From an uncultured Pseudomonas sp. (GTDB lineage: Bacteria > Pseudomonadota > Gammaproteobacteria > Pseudomonadales > Pseudomonadaceae): a DNA stretch of 64,000 nucleotides. The notes beneath the pieces are model-generated. The model did not search any database and was not told where the DNA came from. It was given only the letters and a program-made list of their open reading frames with translations. The first letter of the stretch is position 1. Each line of letters begins with the position of its first letter. The translations under genes were made by a program, and so were the position numbers. Positions 53,345 to 63,614 of the stretch are shown here, in pieces. The stretch is taken from assembly GCF_913774235.1 (NCBI RefSeq), contig NZ_CAJYDW010000012.1:1-64000 (forward strand). The letters are read 5' to 3'.

Positions 53345-53411
53345 CGGGTTTGACAGGGGCAGCCGGCTTTTCTAGGGTGCTGCCCTTGTCTTGACCAGGA
53401 AGCCTCGCATC

Positions 53412-54104
53412 GTGGACGACGATCGCATCAAGCTCGACCCCCAATGGAAAGCCGCGCTGCGCGACGAATTCGAGCAGCCCTACATGCGCCAGCTGGGCGA
53501 TTTCCTACGGCGGGAAAAGGCCGCCGGCAAGGTCATCTTTCCGCCCGGTCCGCTGATCTTCAACGCCCTAAACACCACGCCGCTGGACCAGGTGAAGGTG
53601 GTCATCCTCGGCCAGGATCCCTATCACGGTCCGGGGCAGGCCCATGGCCTGTGCTTCTCGGTACAGCCCGGCGTCCCGGCACCGCCCTCGCTGCAGAACA
53701 TCTTCAAGGAGCTCAAGCGCGACCTGAACCTGCCCATTCCCAACCACGGCTATCTGCAGCACTGGGCGGAGCAGGGCGTGCTGTTGCTCAACACCTCGCT
53801 GACCGTGGAGCAGGCCAACGCCGGCTCCCACGCCAAGGCCGGTTGGCAACGTTTCACCGACCGCATCATCGAGGTGGTCAGCGCCGAACGGGAGAACCTG
53901 GTGTTCCTGCTCTGGGGCAGCCACGCCCAAAGTAAGCAGAACCTCATCGATCCGCAGAAGCACCTGATCCTCAAGTCGGCGCATCCCTCGCCGCTGTCGG
54001 CCCATCGCGGTTTTCTCGGCAATGGCCACTTCGGTCGCACCAATGAATTCCTGCGCAATGCCGGCCTGGCGCCCATCGACTGGGCCCTGCCGCCGCTGCC
54101 TTAG
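53412..54104 (+). CDS. ung: Uracil-DNA glycosylase
   Basis: A 230-residue family-1 UDG that removes uracil from DNA. The catalytic water-activating motif [13 protein letters not shown] and the C-terminal [11 protein letters not shown] are intact, and [10 protein letters not shown] and LLWGSHAQ are conserved. The GTG at 53412 gives [12 protein letters not shown], the usual start for Pseudomonas Ung; AGGAAG lies upstream. An in-frame TTG at 53391 is less likely. Confidence 0.96.
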   Translation: MDDDRIKLDPQWKAALRDEFEQPYMRQLGDFLRREKAAGKVIFPPGPLIFNALNTTPLDQVKVVILGQDPYHGPGQAHGLCFSVQPGVPAPPSLQNIFKELKRDLNLPIPNHGYLQHWAEQGVLLLNTSLTVEQANAGSHAKAGWQRFTDRIIEVVSAERENLVFLLWGSHAQSKQNLIDPQKHLILKSAHPSPLSAHRGFLGNGHFGRTNEFLRNAGLAPIDWALPPLP

Positions 54105-54205
54105 CCGCGAGCTAGAGCGCTCACACCTTGTAATCCTCTGGTGCTTGTTGACTGACCGGTCATCCGGGACAGTCGAGGGGCATGTCCCCGCACCGGAGAG
54201 AGCCC

Positions 54206-55495
54206 ATGACCGAGAACAACAACAAGGTCGCGCCCGCCCCCTCGGCGACCGATTCCGCCCAGCCGCCGAGCGGCACCCTGGCACGCTGGAAGCTGGTTGG
54301 CCCCGGCATCGTCGTCGCCGTGACCGGCGTGGGTGCCGGCGACCTGGTGGCCACCCTCATCGCCGGCTCACGCTTCGGCTATGCGCTGCTCTGGGCCGCT
54401 GTGGTGGGCTGCATCGTCAAGATCGCCCTGGCCGAGGGCTCCGCCCGCTACCACCTGGCCACCGGCTCGACCATGCTCGAAGGGTGGCGCTCCCTGGGCA
54501 TCTGGACCTACTGGTACTTCGGCATCTACATCGTGCTCTGGGGGTTCGTCTACGGCGGCACCGCCATGAGCGCCACGGCCCTGCCGCTGGCCGCCCTGTT
54601 CCCCGATGTGCTGCCCTTCTGGGCCTGGGGCGCGCTTTCGGGGATCGCCGGCGCGGTCTTCGTGCTGCTCAATCGCTATGCCGTGTTCGAGGCGGCGATG
54701 AAGTTCTTCATCGGCGTGATGTTCGTGGTGGTGGTGGGCCTGGCCATCCTGGTCATGCCCAACCTCGGCCATGCCGTCACCGGACTGGTGCCGACTATCC
54801 CTGAAGGCTCGGCGATCTATACCTTGGGCCTCATCGGCGGAGTCGGGGGCACCATCACCATGGCCGCCTATGGCTATTGGGTGAACGCCAAGGGCTGGCG
54901 TACCCCGGCCTGGATGGGCGTGATGCGCCTGGACAACCAAGTGGCCTACGCCGCCACCGGCATCTTCGTCATCGCCATGCTGATCGTCGGTGCCGAGTTG
55001 CTCCATACCGCGCAGATCACCTTGTCCAGCGGCGACCGCGGTCTGCTCGATCTGGACGAGGTACTGGAGCAGCGCTTCGGTCCGGTGGTCTCCACCATCT
55101 TCCTGATCGGTTTCGCGGCGACCACCTTTTCCTCGATCCTGGGCGTCTGGCACGGCGTGTCCCTGCTGTTCGCCGACTTCGTCCGCCAGGCCACCGGGGG
55201 CACTGGCGAGCGGGGTGATCTGGAGCAGACCCCCGCCTTCCGCTTCTATGTGCTTTGGCTGACCTTTCCGCCGATGGTCCTGCTGCTGCTCGGCCGGCCG
55301 TTCGGACTGATCATCGCCTACGGGGCCTTCGGCGCCTTCTTCATGCCCTTCCTGGCGCTGACGCTGATCTGGCTGCTCAACTCCAAGCGGGTACCCCAGG
55401 AGTGGCGTTCGGGTTGGTTGTCCAACGGCCTGCTGGGCCTGGCCGCCGCACTGTTCATCGTCCTCAGCCTGAACGAAATCGCCCGGTTGTTCTGA
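54206..55495 (+). CDS. Nramp-superfamily transporter lacking the canonical metal-site motifs
   Basis: A 429-residue protein with about 11 helices. Helix 1 reads GPGIVVAVTGVGAGDLVATLIAGSRFGY, where true Nramp metal transporters have DPGN; helix 6 reads GGVGGTITMAAYGYW, where they have the MPH motif. The overall fold order, the conserved GSRFGYALLW segment and length fit the Nramp family, but the Mn/Fe site is not conserved. Cargo may be another ion or small molecule (some Nramp relatives carry Mg2+ or Al3+). GGAGAGAGCCC precedes ATG 54206. Confidence 0.85.
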   Translation: MTENNNKVAPAPSATDSAQPPSGTLARWKLVGPGIVVAVTGVGAGDLVATLIAGSRFGYALLWAAVVGCIVKIALAEGSARYHLATGSTMLEGWRSLGIWTYWYFGIYIVLWGFVYGGTAMSATALPLAALFPDVLPFWAWGALSGIAGAVFVLLNRYAVFEAAMKFFIGVMFVVVVGLAILVMPNLGHAVTGLVPTIPEGSAIYTLGLIGGVGGTITMAAYGYWVNAKGWRTPAWMGVMRLDNQVAYAATGIFVIAMLIVGAELLHTAQITLSSGDRGLLDLDEVLEQRFGPVVSTIFLIGFAATTFSSILGVWHGVSLLFADFVRQATGGTGERGDLEQTPAFRFYVLWLTFPPMVLLLLGRPFGLIIAYGAFGAFFMPFLALTLIWLLNSKRVPQEWRSGWLSNGLLGLAAALFIVLSLNEIARLF

Positions 55496-55519
55496 GCGTG
55501 ACGGTCATCGGGGTGAGCA

Positions 55520-56470
55520 CTAGGCGCTCGCCCCGGTTGACGCCACGAGCGGGGCGGGCTGCTGGTGACATCTCAGACACCAGACCACCCCCACGATCAG
55601 CAGACCGATGGCCAGGGCTTCCAGCAGCGTCGGCCACCGCCACTGCCAGAGAAAGCCGTAGAGCAGCGAAGACAGCGTTTCGATGACGATGGCCTGGCCA
55701 CTCAGGGTCAGCGGCAGGCGGCGACTGGCCTGGTTCCAGCAGAAGCCGCCGACCACCGAGGCGAGCAGCGCCACGCCGGCGGCCACCAGCAGCGGCTGCA
55801 CCCAGGCCTGCGGCGTCCGCACCAGCAGTTCCGGCCCCAGCAGGAAGGGCGCGGCCAGCAGTGCCTGGAGGCCGGTCATCCCGCCCAGCAGCAGGCCCCA
55901 GTCGTGACTGCCGACGAGGGTCTTGCCCAGGTGACGGGTATTGGCCACCGCGAACCAACTCCAGGACAGCAGGGCACCACCGGCGCAGAGCAGACCCAGC
56001 GCCGGTTGGGCACCCAGGGCCGTGACGGTCAGCGCCTCGTAGCTGATCAGCCCCACCCCCAGCAGGGCGCAGGCCAAGGATGGCCAGAGGCGCTCGACAC
56101 CCACGGCCCCGGCGTCGGTGCGTCCGGCCAGGGCCACCAGCAGCGGAATCAGGCCGACGATCAGGGTGGTCGCGGCGATGCCGGCCTGCTGCACCCCGGC
56201 GCCGACCAGGGTGTAGTAGCCCAGGTTGCCGACCAGGCTCAGCCAGAACAGGCGGTGTTTGTCCGTGCGGGTGAGCTGGCCCCGCAGCCGCTGCCAGCGC
56301 GGCAGGAGTAGCGCCAGGGAGACCCCGCCGTAGCAGAGAAAGCGCAGCACGGCGAACTGGGCGCCGCTGAGGTCGGGTACCAGCGCCGGAGCGAGAAAGA
56401 TCACGCCCCAGCACAGACCTGCCGCGACCCCATAGCCGATTCCCGTCGCCGATACCGCTCGTTCGTTCAT
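55520..56470 (-). CDS. EamA/DMT-family transporter
   Basis: A 316-residue, ten-helix protein with two EamA repeats (about 10-130 and 150-300). GVAAGLCWGVIFLAPALVP at the N terminus and QAIVIETLSSLLYGFLWQWRWP in the second half are characteristic. It lies 92 bp downstream of an AraC gene on the same strand and probably forms a regulated exporter unit with it. Substrate unknown. Confidence 0.88.
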   Translation of the reverse strand: MNERAVSATGIGYGVAAGLCWGVIFLAPALVPDLSGAQFAVLRFLCYGGVSLALLLPRWQRLRGQLTRTDKHRLFWLSLVGNLGYYTLVGAGVQQAGIAATTLIVGLIPLLVALAGRTDAGAVGVERLWPSLACALLGVGLISYEALTVTALGAQPALGLLCAGGALLSWSWFAVANTRHLGKTLVGSHDWGLLLGGMTGLQALLAAPFLLGPELLVRTPQAWVQPLLVAAGVALLASVVGGFCWNQASRRLPLTLSGQAIVIETLSSLLYGFLWQWRWPTLLEALAIGLLIVGVVWCLRCHQQPAPLVASTGASA

Positions 56471-56562
56471 ATCGCTCGCCTTCGTTGGTTCGGCAGCAGT
56501 CTGGCGAGCGAGAGAGGGTCGGGTCTTGCGCGAGGCTCCGGCGTTTTTTACCCAGGCGGGAA

Positions 56563-57288
56563 CTAGCCCGGCGGGCGCGGGTTGCGTCGCCAGGCGGCCG
56601 GACTGATTCCCTGGCGGCGAGTCATGGCCCGGGTGAGGGCGGCCTGATCGGAAAAGCCGACGCGCAGGGCGATCTCGGCGATGGGCAGGCGGCTGTCTCC
56701 CAGCCAGCGCTGGGCCTGGCGCAGCCGCAGATCGGTCAGCCAGGCCTGGGGTGTCTGGCCGAAGCGCTCGTGAAAGAGCAGGTGCAGGCGACTCAGGCCG
56801 ACCCCGGTCAGGGTAGCCATGGCCGCGTTGGTCCAGTCACCCGCAGGCTGGGCCTCCACCCGCGTCAGCAGCCGGTCGAAGGCCGAGGCAGGGACGATGA
56901 CGGTGAGGGAGTGCAGGAGCAGGCGCGTGAGTTCGCTGGCGTGCTGGGTGAGGGTCGCTGGCGGGGTCAATTCGGCGAAGGCGAGCAACTGTCGCGCTGC
57001 CGGTGGAATCGGCAGGCCGGGTTGGCGGAGCGCCTGGTCCAGCGTCTGGGCCGGCAGCCAGTCGGTGGCGCAATCGATCACCAGGAAGCGGCTGTCCGGC
57101 GCGGAGCGCTGCGCATGATCGCAGTCGGGCGCCACCAGGGCGGCCAGACCGGTATGCAGCCGCGCGCCGCCGCGACCGGCCAACTCCAGCTCCATGCCGC
57201 CCTGAATGGGCAGCACCAACTGGGCGAAGGCATGGGCATGGGGCTGGTGTTCGCCCTCATAGCGCTTGATGGCGAGGCGTGGAGTCAA
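56563..57288 (-). CDS. AraC-family regulator upstream of the EamA gene
   Basis: A 241-residue regulator with an N-terminal cupin (HQPHAHAFAQLVLPIQGGMELEL) and a C-terminal AraC HTH (LSRLHLLFHERFGQTPQAWL; IAEIALRVGFSDQAALTRAMTRR). TTG is the likely start codon, preceded by GAGGTGCGCC. It probably controls the downstream EamA exporter. The effector is unknown. Confidence 0.87.
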   Translation of the reverse strand: MTPRLAIKRYEGEHQPHAHAFAQLVLPIQGGMELELAGRGGARLHTGLAALVAPDCDHAQRSAPDSRFLVIDCATDWLPAQTLDQALRQPGLPIPPAARQLLAFAELTPPATLTQHASELTRLLLHSLTVIVPASAFDRLLTRVEAQPAGDWTNAAMATLTGVGLSRLHLLFHERFGQTPQAWLTDLRLRQAQRWLGDSRLPIAEIALRVGFSDQAALTRAMTRRQGISPAAWRRNPRPPG

Positions 57289-57351
57289 GGCGCACCTCGG
57301 CGAGGAGCTGGCGGATCGAAGGTCCCGATCCTAGCATGTTAGCGTGGCGAC

Positions 57352-57831
57352 TCAGCGCACCGGCTGCAGCGGCAACTCCACCTCGCCCGCGTCGTTCAGG
57401 TCGACCACCACCGGCTCCTGGGTCAGGTACAGCGGGCGACCGCCGAGCAGGATGCGACCGCTGAGCAGGTAGCGCTCACCACTCTTGACCCGCGAGGGCG
57501 CGTAGTCGAGACGGAAGGGCACCTGGCCGGGCTGTTTGACGAACAGGGTGCGCTGGGCGAGGCGACCCGCTGGGGTGTCGCCCGCGCTGGCGCTGTAGAG
57601 GCTGACGGTGAGCTTGGCGGTGGGCGGTACCGGCTCGTTGGCGGTGAAGGTGGCCTGGCCGCTGAGGCTGGTCATGCTCGGCTGAGCGGGCGTGCCGGGG
57701 GTGGTGGGCTGCGGCTGCTCGGTGGGCGGCAGCGGCTGGCCGGCCGGCGGCGGCGTCGCGGGACCGGGGCGCAGCCCGCTACAGGCGCTGAGCAGCAGCG
57801 AGGTGGCGAGCAGGGTGGCGATTCTTTTCAT
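57352..57831 (-). CDS. YbaY-family lipoprotein
   Basis: A 159-residue protein with a lipoprotein signal (MKRIATLLATSLLLSACSG, lipobox LSAC), a Pro/Thr-rich linker (about 20-50) and a beta-sandwich domain like YbaY (about 55-158, SGQATFTANEPVPPTAKLTVSLY; SGERYLLSGRILLGG). It is probably an envelope protein. Function is not established for the family. Confidence 0.8.
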   Translation of the reverse strand: MKRIATLLATSLLLSACSGLRPGPATPPPAGQPLPPTEQPQPTTPGTPAQPSMTSLSGQATFTANEPVPPTAKLTVSLYSASAGDTPAGRLAQRTLFVKQPGQVPFRLDYAPSRVKSGERYLLSGRILLGGRPLYLTQEPVVVDLNDAGEVELPLQPVR

Positions 57832-57879
57832 GGGTAGATCCTGGACTGAAATCGACTGCTGTGACCCATCCGCACCGGC

Positions 57880-60390
57880 TTAGTTGCCCGCCGCGGGTGG
57901 CGATTCGCTGTCCGGCAGGTCCGGGGCGTCGGGGCGATCCAGCGCCACCTGGCGGATCGACAGGCGAATCTCCGCCGGCAGCACCCGCTTGCCCGCGCCC
58001 TCGGCCAGCTCGCCGAGCAGTTCGTGATGACCCAGGGTGCCGTCGTCGGCCTTGCGCAGTACCCCTTCGGCCAACAGCGTCTGGATGAAGTGACGGAACA
58101 GCGACTTATCGAAGAACTCCGGGGCATTGAGGCCGTGCAGCACCGACAGCCGCTGGGCCATCACCGTGCAGAGCTCTTCCAGTTGCGGCGCGGTCAGGCT
58201 GTTCTGGCCATGGTTGAGGATCAGCGCGGTGGTCATGTAGTAGCGCTGCAGGGTCTGCAGGATGGCTCGCGCCAGCAGGGTCAGACGGACGAACTGCCGC
58301 GAACTGGGCGCTGCCCGCACGAAGACGTCGTCTTCGATGCGCAACAGGCCGCGCTCTACCATGGCTTCCAGCCAGCCGTCCACCACCAGCGGCAGTTCCT
58401 CACGCTCCCAGTGGATGAACAACTCGGCTTGCAGATAGGGATAGAGCGCCAGGGCGAATCTATGGATCAGTTCGCGAGTCATGCGCCCGGTGTTCTGGAA
58501 GAAGCTGGCGATCAGCGCCGGGATGGCGAAGAGGTGCAGGACGTTGTTGCGGTAGTAGGTCATCAGGACCGCATTCTGCTCGTCCAGATAGAGGATGCGG
58601 CCTAGAGCATCCTGCTGCTCGGAAAGGAAGCCCAGGCCGCGGACCTCTTCGATCATCGACTGGCCGTCGCCTTCCGGCAGGGTGACGCTGGTGGAGTAGG
58701 GCACCCGCCGTAACAGGTCCAGGTAGAGCTCGATGGCGCGTATGAGAGCGCCTTCGTCCAGCGCCTGACGGTTGGTCGACAGCAGCGCCAGGGCCACCAG
58801 GTTGACCGGGGTGACGGCCGCAGCGGCATTGATGCGTCGCACGATGCGTTCGCCCAGCTCATGGGTGACCGGCGTGAACCAGGCCGGCTTGAAGTCCTCG
58901 TCCAGTTGTTCGTCGCGCCAGCCCGGCTGTCGGGCATCGAGGAAGCTCTGCAAGGGGATGGGCTCGCCGAAGTTGACCCAGACCCGGCCGAAGCGCTGGC
59001 GCAGGGCGCCGAAGACCTTCACCAGGTCGAAGATGGATTCCTTCTTCTTCGCGGCGCCACGCAACTCGCCCAGGTAGGTGCGGCCCTCGAAGACCTTCTC
59101 GTAGCCGATGTAGACGGGCACGAAGACGATGGGCCGACGGGAGTCGCGCAGGAAGCTGCGCAGGGTCATGGCCAGCATGCCGGTGCGCGGCTGCAGGGTG
59201 CGCCCGGTGCGCGAACGGCCGCCTTCGACGAAGTATTCGGTGGAGAAGCCGCGGCTGAACAGGCTGTGCAGGTATTCGTTGAACACCGCCGCATAGAGGG
59301 CGTTGCCCTTGAAGCTGCGCCTCATGAAGAAGGCGCCGCCGCGTCTCAAGATGTTGCCCACCACCGGCATGTCCAGGTTGATGCCGGCGGCGATGTGCGG
59401 CGGCGTCAGACCGTTCTGGAACAGCAGATAGGACAGCAGCAGGTAGTCGATGTGGCTGCGGTGGCAGGGCACGTAGACCACGGTGTGGCCCGGCGCCATC
59501 TCCTGGATGCGCTCGATGTGGCTGACCGTCACGCCCTGGTAGATGCTGTTCCAGAACCAGCGCAGGCCGACGTCCAGGCAGCGCACCACCGGATAGGAGA
59601 AGTCCGAGGCGATTTCCCGGGCATAGTGCGCTGCTTCGTCTTCGATGCGGCCGGGGGTGGCCTTGCGCTGGCTCACCTCTCGGGCGATGGTCGCGCGGAC
59701 CTGGGGCGCCCGCAGCAAGCCGCGCAGCAGGGTACGGCGATGCGAGAGGTCGGGGCCGATCACCGCCTGGCGCACGTTGCGGAAGTGGATGCGCAGACGG
59801 CGCATCACCAGCCGCTCCAGGCGCAGCGGATCGGGGCGCTGGGCAGCCAGTTCGCCGAGCGACAGCGGCTTGGAGAACTGCACCCGGGTCAGCCGGCCCA
59901 GTACCAGGATGCGTGCGGCCTTGCGCAGCCGTCCGGTCACCACCCAGTTGTCCGCCCAAAGTAGCTTCCAGGGACTGGTCTCGCGATCCGGCGACTGGCC
60001 CCAGAAGACACTGACGGGTACCAGCTGGACGTCGTCCAGTTGCTGCTCGGTCACGGCGGCCACCACCCGGCGCAGGGTGGGTGGTACCGAGCGCCGCGCC
60101 GGTCGCCCGCGCCAGTCCGGCTTGCCGACGGCATTGAAGTAGGCCAGTGGCTCGGTCTTGCTACCCAGTACCAGCGGGCGCAGTGGCCGTGGCAGTCCGG
60201 CCTTGCGGCATTCCCGGTCGAGTACCGCCAGGTCGCTCAGCGAGGCCTCGGGTAGGACATAGAGCACCGGTTTGGTCGGATCGATGCGGCTGAGCAGGCT
60301 GGCGGCCTGGGTGGTCTCGGAGCGAACCCAGAGGTAGAGCAGGCGCTTGAGCAGGGAAAAGGCCAGGAGACGCAGCGGCGAACGAGTCAT
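57880..60390 (-). CDS. plsB: Glycerol-3-phosphate 1-O-acyltransferase PlsB
   Basis: An 836-residue inner-membrane-associated enzyme making lysophosphatidic acid, the first step of phospholipid synthesis. The acyltransferase motifs are in order: [14 protein letters not shown] (HX4D), [23 protein letters not shown] and [14 protein letters not shown]. Length matches the roughly 800-830-residue family. A strong 3' neighbour is the YbaY lipoprotein gene on the same strand. Confidence 0.96.
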   Translation of the reverse strand: MTRSPLRLLAFSLLKRLLYLWVRSETTQAASLLSRIDPTKPVLYVLPEASLSDLAVLDRECRKAGLPRPLRPLVLGSKTEPLAYFNAVGKPDWRGRPARRSVPPTLRRVVAAVTEQQLDDVQLVPVSVFWGQSPDRETSPWKLLWADNWVVTGRLRKAARILVLGRLTRVQFSKPLSLGELAAQRPDPLRLERLVMRRLRIHFRNVRQAVIGPDLSHRRTLLRGLLRAPQVRATIAREVSQRKATPGRIEDEAAHYAREIASDFSYPVVRCLDVGLRWFWNSIYQGVTVSHIERIQEMAPGHTVVYVPCHRSHIDYLLLSYLLFQNGLTPPHIAAGINLDMPVVGNILRRGGAFFMRRSFKGNALYAAVFNEYLHSLFSRGFSTEYFVEGGRSRTGRTLQPRTGMLAMTLRSFLRDSRRPIVFVPVYIGYEKVFEGRTYLGELRGAAKKKESIFDLVKVFGALRQRFGRVWVNFGEPIPLQSFLDARQPGWRDEQLDEDFKPAWFTPVTHELGERIVRRINAAAAVTPVNLVALALLSTNRQALDEGALIRAIELYLDLLRRVPYSTSVTLPEGDGQSMIEEVRGLGFLSEQQDALGRILYLDEQNAVLMTYYRNNVLHLFAIPALIASFFQNTGRMTRELIHRFALALYPYLQAELFIHWEREELPLVVDGWLEAMVERGLLRIEDDVFVRAAPSSRQFVRLTLLARAILQTLQRYYMTTALILNHGQNSLTAPQLEELCTVMAQRLSVLHGLNAPEFFDKSLFRHFIQTLLAEGVLRKADDGTLGHHELLGELAEGAGKRVLPAEIRLSIRQVALDRPDAPDLPDSESPPAAGN

Positions 60391-60758
60391 GAAGGGCTAC
60401 CGGATTGACGAGGCGGCAGTGTGCCGGAAGGCCTGGCGGGCGTAAAACCACCCGTCTTGTGCAGACTTCGACCTGCTCGTTGCGGTCTTGTCACCCGGGC
60501 TAAGAAATTGCCTGGCGAATCGACGGAAACCCGGCGCTGACGTGGCTTCCAGCTATGATGGCACTTTGCGTAAAGAACGTTGATTTTGCCGGGGAAGCCA
60601 TGCTTCATAAGGTATCGGCAAGTTTTTGCCGACGCTTGGCAGGGCTGCCCGCGGGTGGCGTTGCCGGCACGTAGTCCGTACCGACACAACAAGGCAACCC
60701 GGTTGCTCGCGTTTGGGCGACCAGGGATAGGAAATCCAGAAAGCTTCGGAGAGATGTG
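60391..60758. other. Divergent plsB/csp intergenic region, probable csp leader
   Basis: About 370 bp between the divergent plsB and cold-shock genes. It contains TATGAT-like sequence near 60553 and a short AT-rich tract near 60568-60588 that could begin the csp transcript. That would give a leader of more than 150 nt, typical for cold-shock genes. A small ORF with a ribosome site lies within it. Confidence 0.4.
60600..60674 (+). CDS. Candidate 24-residue upstream ORF in the csp leader
   Basis: It encodes MLHKVSASFCRRLAGLPAGG followed by VAGT. GGGGAAG lies just upstream. It is basic with two RR residues and sits in the presumed 5' leader of the cold-shock gene. Coding status is uncertain; it may be a regulatory leader ORF. 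Confidence 0.35.
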   Translation: MLHKVSASFCRRLAGLPAGGVAGT

Positions 60759-60971
60759 ATGGGTGAGCAGCGCGAAACCGGGACCGTCAAGTGGTTCAAT
60801 GACGCCAAGGGCTATGGATTCATTCAACGCGAAGGCGGTGCCGACGTGTTCGTTCACTACCGCGCCATCCGCGGTGAAGGACACCGGTCCCTGGTCGAGG
60901 GCCAGCAGGTGGAGTTTTCGGTGATCGAAGGCCAGAAGGGCCTGCAGGCCGAAGACGTCGCCCGGCTGTAA
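60759..60971 (+). CDS. Cold-shock-domain protein
   Basis: A 70-residue OB-fold nucleic-acid-binding protein of the CspA/CspD family. RNP1 is KGYGFI and RNP2 is VFVHY, with VKWFNDAKG at the start. It acts as an RNA chaperone or transcription antiterminator. ATG 60759 follows GGAGAG. The long leader is consistent with cold or growth-phase control. Confidence 0.93.
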   Translation: MGEQRETGTVKWFNDAKGYGFIQREGGADVFVHYRAIRGEGHRSLVEGQQVEFSVIEGQKGLQAEDVARL

Positions 60972-60972
60972 G

Positions 60973-61144
60973 AGCCTATTCAAAGTCTGCTGCGCGTCGG
61001 TCAAACGGCGTTGAAAATGGCCTGGGTCGCCAGCCCGGTCGGAATGCTCATTTATCGAGCGCGGGTCCGATCCGCTTCCTCAGCTATTTTCGCGGGGCCG
61101 CCTAGGCCTTGTTTGTCTCTAGCTCGCGAGCCTTTGAACAGGCT
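60973..61144. repeat. Inverted-repeat-bounded intergenic element (MITE-like)
   Basis: The ends AGCCTATTCAAAG (60973-60985) and CTTTGAACAGGCT (61132-61144) are reverse complements with one mismatch and enclose about 145 bp with no coding frame. The left end starts 1 bp after the csp stop. Sequence of this type resembles dispersed intergenic elements in Pseudomonas. No second copy lies in the window. Confidence 0.55.
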
Positions 61145-61155
61145 GTAAGCCCGTC

Positions 61156-61182
61156 TCGCGAGGAGCGCCAGGCTCCTCGCGA
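61156..61182. terminator. Hairpin downstream of csp and the 127-residue gene (bidirectional)
   Basis: TCGCGAGGAGC and GCTCCTCGCGA form an 11-bp perfect stem around GCCAG. It lies between convergent genes; the T-run is missing on both sides. Confidence 0.55.
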
Positions 61183-61189
61183 ATTCAGG

Positions 61190-61573
61190 TCACTCGGTCC
61201 GCCAGACGATCTCCTCGACACCGGCATCCGTGACCTTCAGCCAGCGATCCGCGGCTTCCTCGTCTTCCTCTTCGCTCCAGCCACTCGGGGCGCAGCGCAC
61301 CTGCACCTGCAACGCCGCCTGGGCATCCCGCGCGCACGCCAGGTCGTCCACCCAGGGTGAAACATCGCTTTCCAGCAGCAGGCTATGCCACTTGCCCACC
61401 GCCTTCGGCAGCCAGGTGACCGGAATGGACTCGCCGCCATAGCGCAGGGTGCACTTGAAGGTCTGCCCCCTGGCCTGCCAGGCGCAAGGCATGGCGAACA
61501 CCTGTTCGAGCCAGGCTGAGACGGCGTCCCGGTCGACGTCCTTGAGGTAGATTTCGATATCGGGCTGGCGCAT
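61190..61573 (-). CDS. Conserved hypothetical protein, 127 residues
   Basis: The start at 61573 (MRQPDIEIYLKDVDRDAVSAWL) follows GGAGCCTAAGTCCC. The protein is acidic, with an alpha/beta composition (CTLRYGGESIPVTWLPKAVG; SEEEDEEAADRWLKVTDAG) and no membrane segment. No named family is recognised. It lies 5 bp downstream of rlmA on the same strand, so it is in the dapE-rlmA transcription unit. Confidence 0.75.
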   Translation of the reverse strand: MRQPDIEIYLKDVDRDAVSAWLEQVFAMPCAWQARGQTFKCTLRYGGESIPVTWLPKAVGKWHSLLLESDVSPWVDDLACARDAQAALQVQVRCAPSGWSEEEDEEAADRWLKVTDAGVEEIVWRTE

Positions 61574-61578
61574 GGGAC

Positions 61579-62391
61579 TTAGGCTCCGGATTTGACGATC
61601 CAATCGTAACGCACGGCGACTCGTACTTCGAAGGGCTCGGCCAGCACGCGCTCGCGGCGCTCGGCATTGACCCGCCAGCCGTGGGGCGTCATGGCCAGCA
61701 GGTCTTCGCGGGTCTGGCGCTCGGCCAGCGGCAGCACGAATTCGAGCCCCTCGCTGTGGGCCAGTTCCAGCCCCGGCGGCAGATCCTGCAGGTGCTTGTC
61801 CTCGGCATAGTCGCGCACCTCATCGTAGAGGCGCTGGCGCAGCTCCAGCAGGTGGGCGCTGGCCGGGCCCAGGCGCAGGATGCCGCCACCGGGGGCCAGC
61901 ACACGCTGGGCTTCGCTCCAGTCGATGGGGCTGAAGACGCTGGCCAGCAACTGGCAACTGGCGTCCGGCAGCGGCAGCCGCGCCATGCTCGCCACCAGCC
62001 AGGTCAGGACCGGAGTGCGGCGACAGGCGCGGCGCACCGCTTCGCGGGAGATGTCCAGGGCATAGCCGTCGGCCGCGGGCAGGGCCTGGGCCAGGCGCGC
62101 GGTATAGAAGCCTTCGCCACAGCCCACGTCGATCCAGCGCTGGGGCGCGCGTTCGGCGGCCAGTTGCGCCAGGCGTTCGGCCAGGGGCGCGTAGTGGCCG
62201 GCATCGAGAAAGCGCCGGCGCGCCTCGACCATGGCGGCGTTGTCACCCGGGTCCAGACTCTTCTTGTGCTGCACCGGCAGCAGATTCAGATAGCCCTGGC
62301 GGGCGCGATCGAAGCGATGACCGGCCGGGCAGCCGACGCCGCCGTCGACCTCGGCCAGCGGGGCCTGGCAGAGCGGACAGATCAGCTTCAT
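61579..62391 (-). CDS. rlmA: 23S rRNA (guanine-N1)-methyltransferase, RlmA family
   Basis: A 270-residue methyltransferase. The N-terminal zinc site is C5-x2-C8 and C21-x3-H25 (CPLCQ; CPAGH). The SAM motif is [14 protein letters not shown], with [12 protein letters not shown] and the [18 protein letters not shown] segment after it. It methylates G745 (or an equivalent) of 23S rRNA. Its ATG overlaps the dapE stop by 4 bp. Confidence 0.93.
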   Translation of the reverse strand: MKLICPLCQAPLAEVDGGVGCPAGHRFDRARQGYLNLLPVQHKKSLDPGDNAAMVEARRRFLDAGHYAPLAERLAQLAAERAPQRWIDVGCGEGFYTARLAQALPAADGYALDISREAVRRACRRTPVLTWLVASMARLPLPDASCQLLASVFSPIDWSEAQRVLAPGGGILRLGPASAHLLELRQRLYDEVRDYAEDKHLQDLPPGLELAHSEGLEFVLPLAERQTREDLLAMTPHGWRVNAERRERVLAEPFEVRVAVRYDWIVKSGA

Positions 62392-63530
62392 GCCAGCAAC
62401 CGTACCAGGGTGCCGTAGTAGACCTCGGTCAGCAGATCCAGGTCGCTGGCCAGCACGTGCTCGTCCACCTGGTGGATGGTGGCGTTGACCGGACCCAGTT
62501 CCACCACCTGGGCACCCAGGGTGGCGATGAAGCGGCCATCCGAGGTGCCGCCGCTGGTGGAGGCCTCGGGGCGATAGCCGGTGACGGCTTCCACGCTGGC
62601 CGCAACGGCGTCGAGCAACTCGCCCGGCTCGGTGAGGAAGGGCAGGCCGGACAGCGACCAGTCGATGTGCCAGTCCAGGCCGTGGCGATCGAGGATGGCC
62701 TCGACGCGGGCCTGCAGGCCCTCCACGGTGGATTCGGTGGAGAAGCGGAAATTGAACAGCGCCTGCAGCTCGCCGGGCACCACGTTGCCGGCGCCGGTGC
62801 CGGAATTGAGGTTGGAAATCTGGAAACTGGTGGGTGGGAAGAAGGCATTGCCCGCGTCCCACTGCTCGGCGGCGAGATCCGCCAGAGCCGGGGCCGCCAG
62901 GTGGATGGGGTTGCGCGCCAGGTGCGGATAGGCCACGTGCCCCTGCTTGCCGCGTACGGTCAGGCGGCCGTTGAGCGAGCCGCGGCGACCGTTCTTGACC
63001 ACGTCACCCAGCAGGCGGGTGCTGGAGGGTTCGCCGACGATGCACCAGTCCAGCCGCTCGCCGCGCTCGCGCAGGCGTTCCACCACGGCGCGGGTGCCGT
63101 GCAGCGCCGGGCCTTCTTCGTCGCTGGTGATGAGGAAGGCGATGGCGCCGCGATGGTCGGGGTGGTCGGCGACGAAGCGCTCCACGGCGATGATCATGCT
63201 CGCCAGGCTGCCCTTCATGTCGGCGGCGCCACGGCCGCGCAGCATGCCGTCGGCATCCACGTGGGCATTGAAGGGCGCCTGCTGCCAGGCCTCCAGCGGA
63301 CCGGTGGGCACCACGTCGGTGTGACCGGCGAAGCACAGCACGGGACCCTCGCCGCCACGCCGCGCCCAGAAGTTGTCCACCTCCTCGATGCGCAGGGGTT
63401 CGAGGGCGAAGCCCAGGCGCTCCAGGCGCTGCATCATCAGGGCCTGGCAGCCTTCGTCCAGCGGCGTGACCGAGGCCCGGCCGATCAGGTCGCAGGCGAG
63501 TTCCAGGGTGGGGGTGAGGGCGGTGGTCAT
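62388..63530 (-). CDS. dapE: Succinyl-diaminopimelate desuccinylase
   Basis: A 380-residue M20 metallopeptidase-like enzyme of lysine/peptidoglycan precursor synthesis. Metal ligands and catalytic residues are in [38 protein letters not shown] and [11 protein letters not shown]. It needs two zinc/cobalt ions. The start at 63530 ([16 protein letters not shown]) has CCCGCC upstream but no strong ribosome site. It is the first gene of the dapE-rlmA-hypothetical unit. Confidence 0.96.
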   Translation of the reverse strand: MTTALTPTLELACDLIGRASVTPLDEGCQALMMQRLERLGFALEPLRIEEVDNFWARRGGEGPVLCFAGHTDVVPTGPLEAWQQAPFNAHVDADGMLRGRGAADMKGSLASMIIAVERFVADHPDHRGAIAFLITSDEEGPALHGTRAVVERLRERGERLDWCIVGEPSSTRLLGDVVKNGRRGSLNGRLTVRGKQGHVAYPHLARNPIHLAAPALADLAAEQWDAGNAFFPPTSFQISNLNSGTGAGNVVPGELQALFNFRFSTESTVEGLQARVEAILDRHGLDWHIDWSLSGLPFLTEPGELLDAVAASVEAVTGYRPEASTSGGTSDGRFIATLGAQVVELGPVNATIHQVDEHVLASDLDLLTEVYYGTLVRLLA

Positions 63531-63614
63531 GGCGGGTCCCGGGAGGCGGCTAGGGTTCAGGGGGAGCGGTATGGTAAAGGAAAACCTATACTGTGGCTTT
63601 TGTGGAAAGCCTTC

